This document shows positions 12,063 to 24,284 of a stretch of DNA of 64,000 bases, piece by piece. The stretch comes from Costus lasius (lineage: Eukaryota > Streptophyta > Magnoliopsida > Zingiberales > Costaceae), in assembly GCA_027563935.2 (NCBI GenBank), contig CM050451.1:101831565-101895564 (forward strand), written 5' to 3'. The position numbers and the translations under genes were made by a program. The notes under the pieces were generated by a model. It did not search any database, was not told the origin of the DNA, and saw only the letters and a list, made by a program, of their open reading frames with translations. The number at the start of each line of letters is the position of its first letter. Positions within the stretch are counted from its first letter, which is position 1.

Positions 12063-15000
12063 CTAAAGCTCAATATTCATATCATCGAAGAGATAAGCAT
12101 AGAATTTCCTCATATCAGCTTCAGTCTCCCATGTCGCCTCCTCAATCGACTGATTTCCCCAGATAACCTTTACCAATGGTATAGACTTATTCCTCAAAAC
12201 TTTATCCTTTCTATCCACAATCCGGAGAGGTCTTTCCTCAAAGGTCAAATCACTCTGAATCTGAAGAGGTTCCAATTCCAATACATGAGATGGATCAGGA
12301 TGATATTTCATCAAAGCAGAAACATGGAACACATTATGCACATGATCCATAGCAGGAGGTAAAGCTAATCTGTAAGCCACTGGACCAACTCTCTCAATAA
12401 TGTCAAAAGGGCCTACAAACCTAGGGCTCAACTTGCCCTTTTTGCCAAACCTCATAACACCTTTAGTAGGTGACACCTTTAAGAAAACATGATCCCCTAC
12501 CATAAACTCCAAGGGACGACGACGGTCATCAGCATAACTCTTCTGTCTGTCCCGAGAAATCTTCAGTTTATCCTGTATCTCTCTGACCTTATCAGTAGTC
12601 TCCTGAACTGCATCAGATCTCAAAATCATTCTGTCACCAGTTTCCTCCCAACACAAGGGAGTCCTACACCTTCTCCCATACAAAGCCTCATAAGGAGCCA
12701 TCTGAATACTGGAGTGGAAACTATTATTATAAGTGAACTCTATCAAAGACAGATCCCGGTTCCACTCAGAACTCCAATCAGCCACATAAGCTCTCAACAA
12801 GTCTTCTAGAGTCTGTATAGTACGCTCCGTCTGGCCATCAGACTGAGGATGGTATGCTGTACTAAAACTCAACTTAGTACCCAAACCCTCCTGTAAGCTC
12901 TTCCAAAATCTGGACAAAAACCGAGAGTCCCTATCCGACACAATATCAACAGGCACTCCATGCAGTCTGACTATCTCATCAATATACAATCTAGCCAGTC
13001 TCTCTAAAGAATAAGTCATCTTGATCGGAAGAAAATGGGCTGATTTAGTGAGTCTATCAACGATCACCCAAATAGCATCATGACCCAATCTGGTTCTGGG
13101 CAAACCACACACAAAATCCATACTAATGCATTCCCACTTCCACTCAAGAATAGGAAGGGGCTGCAACAAACCACCAGGTTTCTGGTGTTCAGCCTTTACC
13201 GTCTGACAGGTTAAACACCTAGAGACAAAATCAATTACCTCTTTCTTCATACCTGGCCACCAAAAGCTTTTCTTGAGGTCCTGATACATCTTAGTCACAC
13301 CAGGATGTAGAGAATACTTGGAGTTATGGCTGTCCTCCAATATTTCTTTCCTCAAGCTCGGTTCCTCAGGGACACACTCCCTTCCACGAAACCGAAGAAC
13401 ACCATCATCAGACAAGCTAAAATCCTGAACTGCGCCTGTAACCAAACTATCCCTGATCTGAACTAATCTCGGATCCACAGACTGCTGATCTCTAATCTTC
13501 TGCAACAAAGCAGACTGTACTCTGAGGAAAGCCACATAACCAGTCTGAACTCTAGGAGAAACACTGATCCTGAGATCTCTGAACTCCTGCAGTAACTGCC
13601 ACTCACTGACCCGTAGTGCCGCTACTGAAGTAACTGGATGTCTGCTCAGTGCATCAGCCACTACATTGGCCTTTCCAGCCTGATACTGAATAGAGAAGTC
13701 ATAGTCTTTGATCAACTCCATCCATCTTCTCTATCTCATGTTCAACTCCTTCTGAGTAAAGATATACTTGAGACTCTGGTGATCAGTGAACAGATCAAAC
13801 TCTTGACCCAACAAATAGTGACGCCATATCTTCAGAGCAAAAACTACGGCCGCCAACTCTAAGTCATGAGTAGGGTAGTTCAACTCATACTCCTTCAATT
13901 GTCTCGAAGCATAGGCTACCACAGAACCCTTCTGCATCAAGACACAACCCAACCCTTTGCCTGAAGCATCCGTATAGACAGTAAACCTTTCCCCATCACT
14001 AGGAATAATGAGAATCGGTGTACTAGTCAACCTCCTCTTCAGCTCTTGAAAGCTCTCTTCACACTTGTCATCCTAAATAAACTTGGCCTCCTTTCTGGTC
14101 AATTTAGTTAAAGGACCCGCCAGCTTGGAGAATCCCTCAACAAACCTCCGGTAGTAACCCGCTAGACCCAGAAAACTTCTGATCTCAGTAGCACTAGTCG
14201 GTTTTCCCCAATTAAGGATGGCTTGCACTTTAATTGGATCCACAGACACTCCCTGACCAGAAATCACATGCCCCAAGAAACTGATCTTCTCTAGCCAGAA
14301 CTCACACTTACTAGCCTTGGCATATAATCGATTCTTCCTCAGAATCTCCAGCACTCTGCGCAAGTCACTGACATGATCCGAAGTAGTCCGTGAGTATACC
14401 AAGATATCATCTATAAAGACTACCACACAAGAGTCAAGTAATTCATGGAATACCCTATTCATCAAATCCATGAAGACAGCAGGTGCATTCGTCAGTCCAA
14501 AAGGCATAACCAGAAATTCAAAATGCCCATACCTGGTCCTGAAAGCAGTCTTAAATATATCCTCATCCTTGACCCTAAGCTGGTAATACCCTGATCTCAG
14601 GTCAATCTTAGAGAACACTGTCGCTCCCTGTAATTGATCAAATAGATCATCAATTCTGGGGAGAGGATACTTATTCTTGATAGTCACTTGGTTAAGCTGC
14701 CTGTAGTCTATACACATCCTCAGGGTTCCATCTTTCTTCTTTACAAACAGCACTGGCGCTCCCCAGGGAGAAGCACTAGGCCGAATGTAACCTTTCTCCA
14801 GCAATTCCTCCAGTTGTTTCTTAAGCTCGGCCAACTCTGAAGTAGCCATGCGGTACGGAGCTTTGGAGATAGGTGCCGTACCTGGCGCCAACTCAATGCC
14901 AAACTCTACCTCTCGAATTGGTGGCAAGCCTGAAAATTCCTCAGAGAACACATCAGGAAACTCTTGTACCACCGCCATCTGAGTCAAATCAGAAGTAGAA

Positions 15001-16667
15001 TCATCCTGCACCTTAACATGTGCAAGATAACCCTTGCACCCACTAGCAAGTAGCTTCCTGGCCTGCAGGAAAGATATCACATGCGGTCCTTGGTCTGACA
15101 CTAGACCTCTCACAAAAAGCCAATTCCCATCAAGCAGATTCAAGGTGATTACTTTCTCAAAGCAATCCACAGTGGCATGATGTGAGGATAACCAATCCAT
15201 ACCTAGGATGATATCATAGTCTTGCATGTCTAAAAGGATTATATCTACCAGAAACTCATAACCCTCTACATGCACTACACAATCAGCACAAACAGTGTCT
15301 GCAGATAGTGATTTCCCTAAGGGAGTACTTACAGACACAACATAATTCAGCACCTTAGGTAACACAGGTAAACATGCAGCAAATTTAACAGATACAAAAG
15401 ATAAATTTGCACCAGGGTCAAATAAGATGCGAGCTAACTGATCAAATACAAATAAGGTACCTTCCACGACAGATCGGGAAGCTCGTGTATCCTTCTCAGC
15501 CACGGCATAAACTCGGGTCTGAACTGTAGGCTTATCTGTGTTTCTCTGCTGCATCTCAGGTTCTTTGCAGTCCTTGACCATGTGCCCTGGTTTCTTACAC
15601 CTGAAGCATACACCATTCTTCTTATAACAGTCCCTCATTAGATGTCCCTTGAGCCCACAATGATGGCAAGTCCGGTCCTCTGTGATACTGCTCTTTACCT
15701 CCCTGGCATCCCTGAACTGCTGCGGTGCATCCCTGGACTGCTGCGGTGCCTTGTAAGAGTAAGGCTTATACCTGCTCTTCTTGTAGTCCTTATGTTTAGG
15801 GTACTTCTTACCCTTGCCGCCATTACCATACTGAGGAGCCGCCGCCTCAGCTGCAGGAACCACCGTCACGGCCACATTAGAACTCCTCTCTGATATATAC
15901 CTCTCAATAGTGTGTGCTCGCCCAACAGTCTCAACATACGTCTCCAAGTGCTGAGCACCAACCTGCTCCCTAATGTCCCATCTGAGACCTCTGAGAAACT
16001 TGGTAGCCCTCCTCTTTTCAGTGTTTATCAGGTGAGGAGCATATTTTCCCAACTTGGTGAACTGTAACTCATACTGGTCCACAGTCATATCACCCTGCTC
16101 CAGATGAATAAATTCCACCTCTCGAGCCTCAACCAAACTATCAGGGAAGTACTTCTCGTTAAATTGAGACAAGAAGTAGGGCCAATCTACTTTTTCATGT
16201 TTTTCTTCAGCAAGCCTCACTACGCCCTTCCACCACTCATCTGCGTCACTACGCATCATATAGGTGGTCAGACACAGCTTGTCCTCATCCGAGCAACGCA
16301 TGACTTGGAAAATCTTTTCCAAGACCAACTGCCAGTTCTCTGCAGTACTTGATTCTGAGCCCCCATAAAAAGAGCTAGGACCCAGTTTCTGGAATTCACT
16401 CACAAGTGAGGCATAGCGCCTGTGAGTGTCCTCCTGAGAGTCAGTCCCCACTCCTCGAGTAGTAGTCTGAGATCTCTCCTGAGTCAATTGCTGCAAGAGC
16501 TGCTGTTGAGCTTCTTGATGCTGAGTCTGTTGCTGCTGCAGCATCTGAGCTTGCCTCTCTATCATGGCACCCTGTTGCTGTACCATGCCTGTCAGAGCCT
16601 CAATAGCCCTTGAGAAATTCGGGGGCTGCTCATCCTCGCCGCTAGCATTTCCTCTAGTTCGCACCAT
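12063..16667 (-). pseudogene. Chromovirus C gag-pol with two in-frame TAG codons
   Basis: A single frame of about 1534 codons starts at ATG 16667. Domain order: Gag (about residues 80-280), two CCHC knuckles ([14 protein letters not shown] and [14 protein letters not shown], about 336-369), retropepsin with FDPGA at about 417 (normally DSGA, so the active site is altered), reverse transcriptase with FIDDILVYS near 750, RNase H with [10 protein letters not shown] near 895, integrase with HHCC (HPGV...CLTC) and the D-D-E motifs (SMDFV, VSDRDSRF, DGQTERT), and a C-terminal chromodomain ending about 12065 (VIWGNQSIEEATWE). TAG at 14073-14075 sits where relatives usually have Trp (AKFI*DDKCE), and TAG at 13731-13733 where Gln is usual (MR*RRWMEL). 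All three open pieces share one frame, so there are nonsense changes but no frameshifts. Confidence 0.93.
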
Positions 16668-16780
16668 CTTAAGTTCCTACACACACATACCACAGTAAGG
16701 AAATCAAACATAAACCTATCAGGTGTCTAGCAATACACAAACATGTTTTCCCCCGCACTAAGTTTTAGCTAGCCAACTCA

Positions 16781-16790
16781 TCTGATACCA
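16781..16790 (-). promoter_or_regulatory. Primer binding site of C
   Basis: The minus strand reads TGGTATCAGA starting three bases inside the 5' LTR end, matching the first ten bases of the initiator Met tRNA complement; the next bases (TGAG) do not match. Confidence 0.85.
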
Positions 16791-16793
16791 TTC

Positions 16794-19628
16794 TGTCACA
16801 TCCCGTTATCTTAACCCCAATCAAGGATCACAAATCACAGAGAAACAGGATGTTATCATACAAGATCGATGCACATGCTAGGTAAAACCAAGTTCAGAAA
16901 AACCCAATCTGAAAATTTTCAAAAATCCATATATAAAACACACGAAACACAAATTTCATAAATGTACTTGCCACCACGCAATCCTTGCACTAGACATATG
17001 CAAGGCAACAGTTATATCAAATCCGTATAAAATCCATAAAATCCATAATCACATAAAGGTACCTGCCACCAGGCAATACTTGCACTAGACATATGCAAGT
17101 TCACATTTATATCAAATCCGGTTACACAAATACAAATCGACTTCAAATTCAAAACAAAAACCACAATGTCGATTCTATAATTTTATAACTAATATCAATG
17201 TTACCAAACACCGAAACCAGGCTAAAGCCCGCGGTGACACAAAAATCAAACTCATTTAACTACCACAATCCGGCAACACAAGTTCACATAGTTCACATAA
17301 TTCATATAGTTCGGCCACAACCGGCCCCAGACAATTAAGCACAAAAGTCTTATTCATTCAACTGGCATATCATGATATTCATATAAAATGCTAACTGGAA
17401 ATGCGCCCCTGCTCTACACCTGAAAATAATGAGGGGTGAGCTACACAGCCCAGTGAGTGGATAGTCTCAAACGACCATCCATAACATACACTCAAAAGTA
17501 CATGCAGATTATTTTAAAAAAACATTTAACAGAATATCAGGTCAACATATAACACAATTAAAGAACAGAACTCAACAAAATTAAAGAACAGATCTCATAT
17601 AAAACAGTCAGGTGTACACTGCTAAGACATCATTGTCACCATAGGGTAACCAGGGTTCTAGAGCTATACTCTAAACCAACTAAACATACCAACCACTTAA
17701 TTAACCTAGTTGTCCAGCATATTCAGTAGTGACCATTATGGTCTAACCCGGCTTTGGCCTAAGCACTGGGAGAAGCCTGCAAATCACATGCAACATATAG
17801 ATGGACGGTGTGTAGATTCAAGAGGTGGCCCCCGCCAGGTCACGACGTGGCACTTTGCTCTACGTTCACCCCATAACACAAAAATCTAAGCGTTCTAAGA
17901 GTGACGACATCAAGAGGTGGCCCCTGTCCGACCAAGACATGGCACTTTGCGTCTTATATCACTCGTTCTCCCAAAGGGTTCCTACTGGACAACAATAGAC
18001 ACATCTTATATCTTATTTCACAACGGTGGACTCCTAAGTGTCAACTAGACTCTAGGATAGTCATCACAATAATCACAACAGGCAGGCTGAACAACAACCC
18101 CCTCTTTTATCACAATAATCACATCAGGCAGGCTGAACAACAACCCCCTCACATATCACAATACAGGGCTGAAATTCAAACCCTTAACATATCACATATA
18201 GACTATCCCCTTGAGTACACAGTTACACTTAGCCTCAGTCCTAACCATTCCAGGATCACAACACATAATATTTGAAATCACATAACCACATACTATTCAA
18301 AAATCACATAACCACATAATATTCAAAAATCACATAATCACATAATATTCAAAAATCACATAATGTAGTGTAGTCCTTAGGTTTCATGCTGATCAGTTCA
18401 GTGTAGCCTTGCTAAGTTATCACCCAAATTTCTCAAACAAAGATTCATGGTCATAAATAAACAAACATGATTCTTATAATATTATTAGCATTTATTAGGG
18501 CATCCATAAAAATCAACATAAGATTAAAATCCATGTTCTTACAATCTGGTTCACAAAACATCACATGAAGCCCACGGTTTCAAACATAATATCTACTTAA
18601 AATATTAACCTTAGTTAACAAGATTTTCATGCTACCAAAAATCAATGATTTAATGTTACCAAAATTCCCTATAAAACACCTAGTTAACAAGAATTTCATA
18701 CTCAAAAATCAATGATTTAATGCTACCAAAATTCCCTATAAAAAAACCTTAAATTTCATGCTACAAGTTTCGGTTTTCATGAGATATACACCTGTACAAA
18801 ATTTTGGTTTTCATGAAGATACATCTTAATTCGGTTATTTTAGCATGATAAAATTTCCAACTTAAATTAAACCTTTGCAACTTTCGGTTTATAACAAGGA
18901 GAAGTCTTGAGTTTTCGGTTTTTAACATGGTAAAATTTCGAATCAATCTAATGCATCAATTAACACAACCAAATTGCTAGAAATCGATTAAGACACCCCA
19001 CTCACCTCTTAACCGTGAACACTAAGGTGAACAATCTTCCACAACAAATCGTCTAAGGGCTTGAAATGCTTCTAGATAGACGCCAACAAGCACCCAAGAA
19101 AGCCGGCCAAGGAAGAAGGAAGAAGAAGATCATCCAAGCCTTCAAGGAAATCGCCAAGCCTTCAAGGAAATCGCCAAGTTCTTTCAAGCCGTCGCCCAAG
19201 GTTCTTCCAAGCCAACAAAAATGCCAACCTCTTTACCCTAGTCGCTAAACCCCTTAAAAATTTAAATTTCGGTTTTTAATGTTTAACCCGCTAACCAATT
19301 AATTCAAAAGGGTTTAACCCATTTAACTAATACATTCGAATTTTAAACCCAATTAGTGCAAACCCAATAACTAATTAATTTAACCATTAACTAATAATTA
19401 ACCATCCACTTAACGAAAATCCAATAAGGTCTATTTAATTAATTACAAATTAACAACCAATAAATTATAAATTAACAATCAATAAGCCAGTTAATTAATA
19501 CTGCTTAACGTAATATTCATAGTCAATGGTTTTATTTAAATCAAGAATAATATATAACTGCCAATGATTTTATTTAAATCAAAAAAAAAAATAATACTTA
19601 CCAAGACTTAAGATCCTTGGATCTTACA
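16794..19628 (-). repeat. 5' LTR of C (2835 bp)
   Basis: On the plus strand it runs from TGTCACATCCCG to GGATCTTACA. It is near-identical to 9211-12033, including the 95-base-step duplication and the 26-bp repeat (18276-18365). The open frame at 17901-18275 is the copy of the LTR frame at 10306 and is not considered a gene. Confidence 0.92.
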
Positions 19629-20067
19629 ACATAGACTTTGTTATTCCTGCATACTTAGACACTCAAATCCCTTACCACAAGTGTACTAATTCTGATGGCC
19701 GAGAAAGGGAATTCACTGTAGGAGTACCTGATATAACACAAGGAATAGAAGCACAAAGTCTCTATGGTTGTAATGCTTACTCTTGCTCTTACCTCCATAT
19801 GCATGCTTCATATGCTTACTCATCTTTTACTATGCCACTTCTGTACGGGAACCCTACACCTTATAATGTGGAGTATCCCATCCAATTTTTAGACATGTTT
19901 TGTGTGCATGAGCGTATGACCAACCTTGTGAACCAAGGCTTGTTCACCCACTCCAATGGTGAAGAAGATTGGTTAACCAAGGGACATTTAACTTGGGCCA
20001 CCTCTAGACATTTCCACCCATGCAAGGACAATTCTTCGGAGAAGAATTTTTTCCACCCGGGGAGAAA
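19629..20067 (+). pseudogene. Element B ORF, part 3 (C-terminal)
   Basis: Open from the C junction to the 3' LTR. It begins IDFVIPAYLDTQIPYHKC, passes MHASYAYSSFTMPLLYGN, and ends HPCKDNSSEKNFFHPGRN at the purine tract, then reads about 19 more codons into the LTR. The first residues would continue NY from part 2 (NYIDF...), so C interrupted one protein. No known domain recognised. Joining the three parts gives roughly 745 codons with no internal stop outside the insertions. Confidence 0.55.
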
Positions 20068-22315
20068 TGATGGGGGTAGAGACCATGACCCAAGAAAATA
20101 TAAATGGAGCTTAAGGCTACCCTAGTTTTGGGTACCCTAAGGCACCTTTGCATTGCATGCATCATGTAGCTACATTTGGTAAATTTTATACTTTGTTTTG
20201 TAATTTTCTTTTATGGAAGTTATGTTGTATCATACTAGAATTAGTGCATGTCATAATGTTGCATCCTAGTAGGAGTAGTGTAATAAACATTTACAAGTCA
20301 TGTGGACAAGCTCAAGGCTAGCTCAAAGCTCACTCAACAAAGCTAGCTCCAAATATGGAAGGTCACTTCAAAGCCTCACTCAAAGTGAAGACTTGAGATG
20401 AAAGGAGTTCATCTCACCTTTCCAAATTCGTATGCCTCATCAATCATGGATTATTTCAGCCACCTCAAGTAATATACGCCCATGAAAGAAGAAAAATCAA
20501 GATCCCAATCCCTAAAATCAAGGAAGGCAATTAATGGGATTTTTGTTCACACCATGGAAGGAAACAAGCCAACCATTCTATCAATCTTGCTCCAAATTCG
20601 TCCAAGACAAGCACGGAAGCCATGCCACCTCATGAAGCCACTTAAGGGAAGAATTCAAAGGAAATTCGTCCAAGCACAATACTCAAGCCGATCAAATCAA
20701 GAATAATTCATCCAAGCCAAATAAGGAAGCCTCATCAAGCCATTCAAGGAAGCAATTTCGAAATTCAAGCAAAAGGAAGGTTTGTCACCTTTTTCTTGGC
20801 GCCCAAGCAATGAAGAATGCGCCAAAGCCACCAAAGAATACCATATTCATGCAAGCCAAAGAAGGAAAGGTTTCAAGAAAAAGAATTCGGCCAAGCAAGA
20901 CAACCAAGCAAGCAATTGTTGGCGTTCACACTCAAATATGGGAAGTTTTCAAGCCAATTTCAACCCATGGAGCCATTGCCATGACAAAGCATTAAAGATT
21001 AAGATTTTCTTTCTTAAATTGATCTTTTGTAACGTTAAGGAAAAGCTCTACAAAACTTGTAATCGCATGTAAGTTGATTAGAAAATTTGGATAATGATAT
21101 GTCGATTAGTTGCCTAGCAACCTTGGGTGCTTGTGTCGCCCTCCCCTTTCCCCTTCTCCTCTGAGGTGCTTGTGTCACCTATCCCCACTTCTTCTTCCAA
21201 GGGCCACGGTTCCCTTCGCTAACCCCTTCTTCAAAGGCTCTCGCCATCTTTTGTGCAAGAACCATCTTCTTCAACAAGTGGCGCATCCATCCCTTCATCA
21301 CCAACCATTGGCGAATCTAATCCATCCCCTTCATCAACTTAGCACAAGAACACCTTCTTCAACCTTGGTGGCGCATCCTTCATCAACACTTGGCACAAAG
21401 ACCTTCAACCACTCTCCAAGGATCCACAACTCCAAGGGAACCTCCATGGATCAACTCCTTCAAGACACATAATCGGCCAAGCCTCTCTAACTTAACTCTA
21501 TTGTTATTTGCTTGGTTTGCCTTTGCTTAACTTGTTAAATCTTGTAGGTGGCGCAAGGGAGATCATCTTCTCACCTCAAGGGATAACCAACTTCAAGTGG
21601 CGCATCTTCAATCCTAAAGACCTCAGCCACTCTTGCTTGGATAATCTTCAACCGAAACTCTTCCCTTCAATCCTAGTTTGTATTTGATGTTTACCTAATT
21701 TTCTCTCATCACTAATAGATTTCCTTTGTCTCTTGAAGCTCTCGGCATCAAAAGGGAATCTACAAGATGAGACATCTTCAAGGACTCATCTATGGCCGAG
21801 ACTTACAAGGCCTTCTCCACCCAAGACATGAGCAACACATCCTCTTTAATTAGATTAGTTAAGTAGTTTGTTTGATCTTGTTAGCAAGAGGAATTTGGAG
21901 GCTTAACCTCCCCTCTTGAAATTTCATTGTAAATGCCATTTAATAACGTTATACCCAAACATGTTTGGGTTTGTTGTGTTGGTGTGCTTGTAATGAAGCA
22001 ATTCCTTCCATCAGAGTAGGACCATTGAAGATCGGGAAGGACGATCCTTCTATTCTCAAGGATCGCACGGTGAGCGCTTCTTTACAATATTGTCTTAATG
22101 TTCTAGAAATGCATGTTTAGTCATAGGTTTGCTTAGTCTTTAGAATCGCATGCTCAATGTTAGCCTAATGTTAGTTGCATGTTTAGATTAAGTTTTTATT
22201 GTTAAAATACCAAAAATATATTTTTGAAAACCCCATAGTTAATCTTGCATGCTAGCTTTTTATCTCAAATTTATTTTTCATGCTAGCCCAAATTGCATGC
22301 TTCCCCCCTACATCA
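20068..22315 (+). repeat. 3' LTR of B (2248 bp)
   Basis: One base shorter than the 5' copy and near-identical to it, preceded by GGGGAGAAA. The ACCCAAACATGTTTGGGT palindrome is at 21953-21970. It ends CATCA, followed by the target duplication GGGGT (22316-22320). Confidence 0.93.
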
Positions 22316-22320
22316 GGGGT

Positions 22321-24264
22321 TGCGAGGCTTATGTCAAAAAGCTCGCCTCTGGGAAACTGGAGAGCAGATCTGAGAAATGCATCTTTGTCGGTTACCCTAA
22401 GGAAACTAAGGGTTATTATTTCTACGATCCCAAAGAGAACAAAGTATTTGTTGCTCGGACGGCTATTTTTCTTGAGAAGGAATTTCTTCTGCAAGAAGCC
22501 AGTGGGAGAGAAATAAAGCTGGATGAGAATCCAGAGGAAGGACAAAGTAGTCAAGCACAGTTGGATGAGCCTGAGCCAATAGAACAGGTTATTGAACAAC
22601 CTGAGGCTCAGATATCACGGGAACCACGAAGATCGGGAAGGATCCGTCGACAGCCTGAGCGCTATGACGGAGTCTACATCATTGATGATGAACCCCTCAC
22701 TTATGCGGATGCGGTCAGTGGACCGGAATCAGCGAGATGGCTTGAAGCTATGCGAGCCGAGATGGAATCCATGTCAGATAACCAAGTCTGGGATTTGGTT
22801 GATCCGCCTCCGGGAGTAATCCCTATAGGTTGTAAATGGATCTTCAAGAAGAAGATTGACATGGATGGTAACGTAGTTACCTATAAAGGCAGGCTAGTTG
22901 CGAAAGGTTTCAAACAAATCTACGGGATAGATTATGATGAAACTTTCTCTCCTGTAGCCATGTTCAAGTCTATTCGGATAATTCTTGCGATAGCAGCATA
23001 TTATGATTATGAGATCTGGCAGATGGATGTGAAGACCGCTTTCCTTAATGGAAAACTGGACGAGGATGTGTATATGACACAACCTGAAGGTTTCACCAAT
23101 CCATCAGATCGTCATAAAATATGCAAGTTAAAGAAGTCCATTTATGGACTTAAACAAGCATCTAGAAGCTGGAATATTCGTTTTGATGAATCCATCTGTG
23201 AATTTGGTTTCATCAAGAATGAAGATGACCCGTGTGTATATAAGAGGTTTAGTGGGAGCGTGATTACTTTCCTAGTCCTCTACGTCGATGATATCTTAAT
23301 CATTGGAAACGATATTCCTGAACTGCATGCTGTTAAAGCATGGTTAAGAAAATGTTTCCAGATGAAAGATTTAGGAGAAGCAGCCTATGTATTAGGTGTG
23401 AAGATCTACAGAGATAGATCTAAGAGGCTTCTCGGGCTATGCCAGAGTACTTACATCGATAAAGTCCTGGAGAGATTCCATTTAGAGAATTCTAAAAGAG
23501 GATATCTTCCAGTCAGACATGGTCTGAATCTTTCAAAGAGTCAGTGTCCACAAACACAGACTGAGAAAGATGAAATGGACAATACGCCTTATGCTTCGGC
23601 TATTGGGTCCATTATGTATGCGATGTTGTGTACTCGCCCAGACGTTGCTTACGGGTTAAGCGTGACCAGTCAATTCCAAAGTAATCCAAGTCAGGCGCAC
23701 TGGATTGCAGTCAAGAACATTTTAAAATGTCTTCGGAGGACCAAAGATATGTTCTTGATATATGGAGGTCAGGAAGAACTCAGTATTGAAGGATATACTG
23801 ACGCTTCGTTCCAATCTGACTAGGATGATTTCCGATCGCAATCAGGCTATGTTTTTAGCATGAATGGAGGAGCAGTGGTGTGGAAAAGTTTCAAACAATC
23901 AATTGTTGCTGATTCCACAACAGAAGCCGAGTATGTTGCAGCCTCGGAAGCATCCAAGGAGGCAGTGTGGATTCGTAAGTTCGTTCAGGAACTTGGTGTT
24001 GTTCCTTCGAGTGCAGATCCATTGGTTATCTTCTGTGATAACACTGGAGCAATCGCACAAGCAAAGGAACCACGGTCGCACCAGAAGTCCAATCACATAC
24101 AGAGACGGTTTCATTTGATCCGGGAGATCATTGATCGAGGAGAGATCAAGATCTGTAAGGTTCATACAGATGACAATCTGGCTGACCCGCTTACAAAGCC
24201 TCTGGCGCAGCAGAAGCATGAGAAGCACTGTAATAATATGGGTTTGAGATTTCTCAACCATTAG
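22321..24264 (+). pseudogene. A1 gag-pol, C-terminal part (RT and RNase H)
   Basis: Resumes exactly where 3268 left off (...IWG then CEAYVKKL). It holds the end of integrase with an RRSGRIRRQPERYDG basic stretch, reverse transcriptase (CKWIFKKK, QMDVKTAFLNG, YGLKQASRSW, LYVDDILIIGND) and copia RNase H (GYTDASFQSD, ADSTTEAEYVA, CDNTGAIAQA, VHTDDNLADPLTK). A TAG at 23821-23823 replaces the CAG glutamine of A2/A3 at FQSD*DDF. The leftward open frame from 22249 is B LTR sequence read through the junction and is not part of the protein. Confidence 0.93.
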
Positions 24265-24284
24265 ATTAAGTGCAAGTGGGAGAT

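Larger units (their letters stand above)
9211..19628 (-). mobile_element. Ty3/gypsy chromovirus C (Tekay/Del type)
   Basis: Two LTRs of 2823 and 2835 bp differ at few positions and enclose a complete gag-protease-RT-RNaseH-integrase-chromodomain frame on the minus strand. A PBS of initiator Met type sits next to the right (5') LTR and a strong purine tract next to the left (3') LTR. The left LTR lacks the 12 terminal bases seen at 16794-16805, and no perfect 5-base target duplication is visible. Two in-frame TAG codons break the polyprotein. High LTR identity points to a recent insertion, later than B. Confidence 0.93.
3269..22315 (+). mobile_element. Non-autonomous LTR element B, containing a solo LTR and element C
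   Basis: The ends are TGATG and CATCA, flanked by the direct repeat GGGGT. Two near-identical LTRs of about 2.25 kb (3269-5517 and 20068-22315) enclose about 2.4 kb of own internal sequence once insertions are removed. The PBS for initiator Met tRNA is at 5522-5533 and a short purine tract (GGGGAGAAA, 20059-20067) precedes the 3' LTR. One long frame codes a protease-like segment and a proline-rich region. No reverse transcriptase, RNase H or integrase is present, so it must be mobilised in trans (large retrotransposon derivative type). The autonomous partner is unknown. Confidence 0.88.

Noticed and set aside
22249..22315. N-terminal extension of the A1 RT part
   Set aside because: It is B LTR sequence read through the insertion junction.
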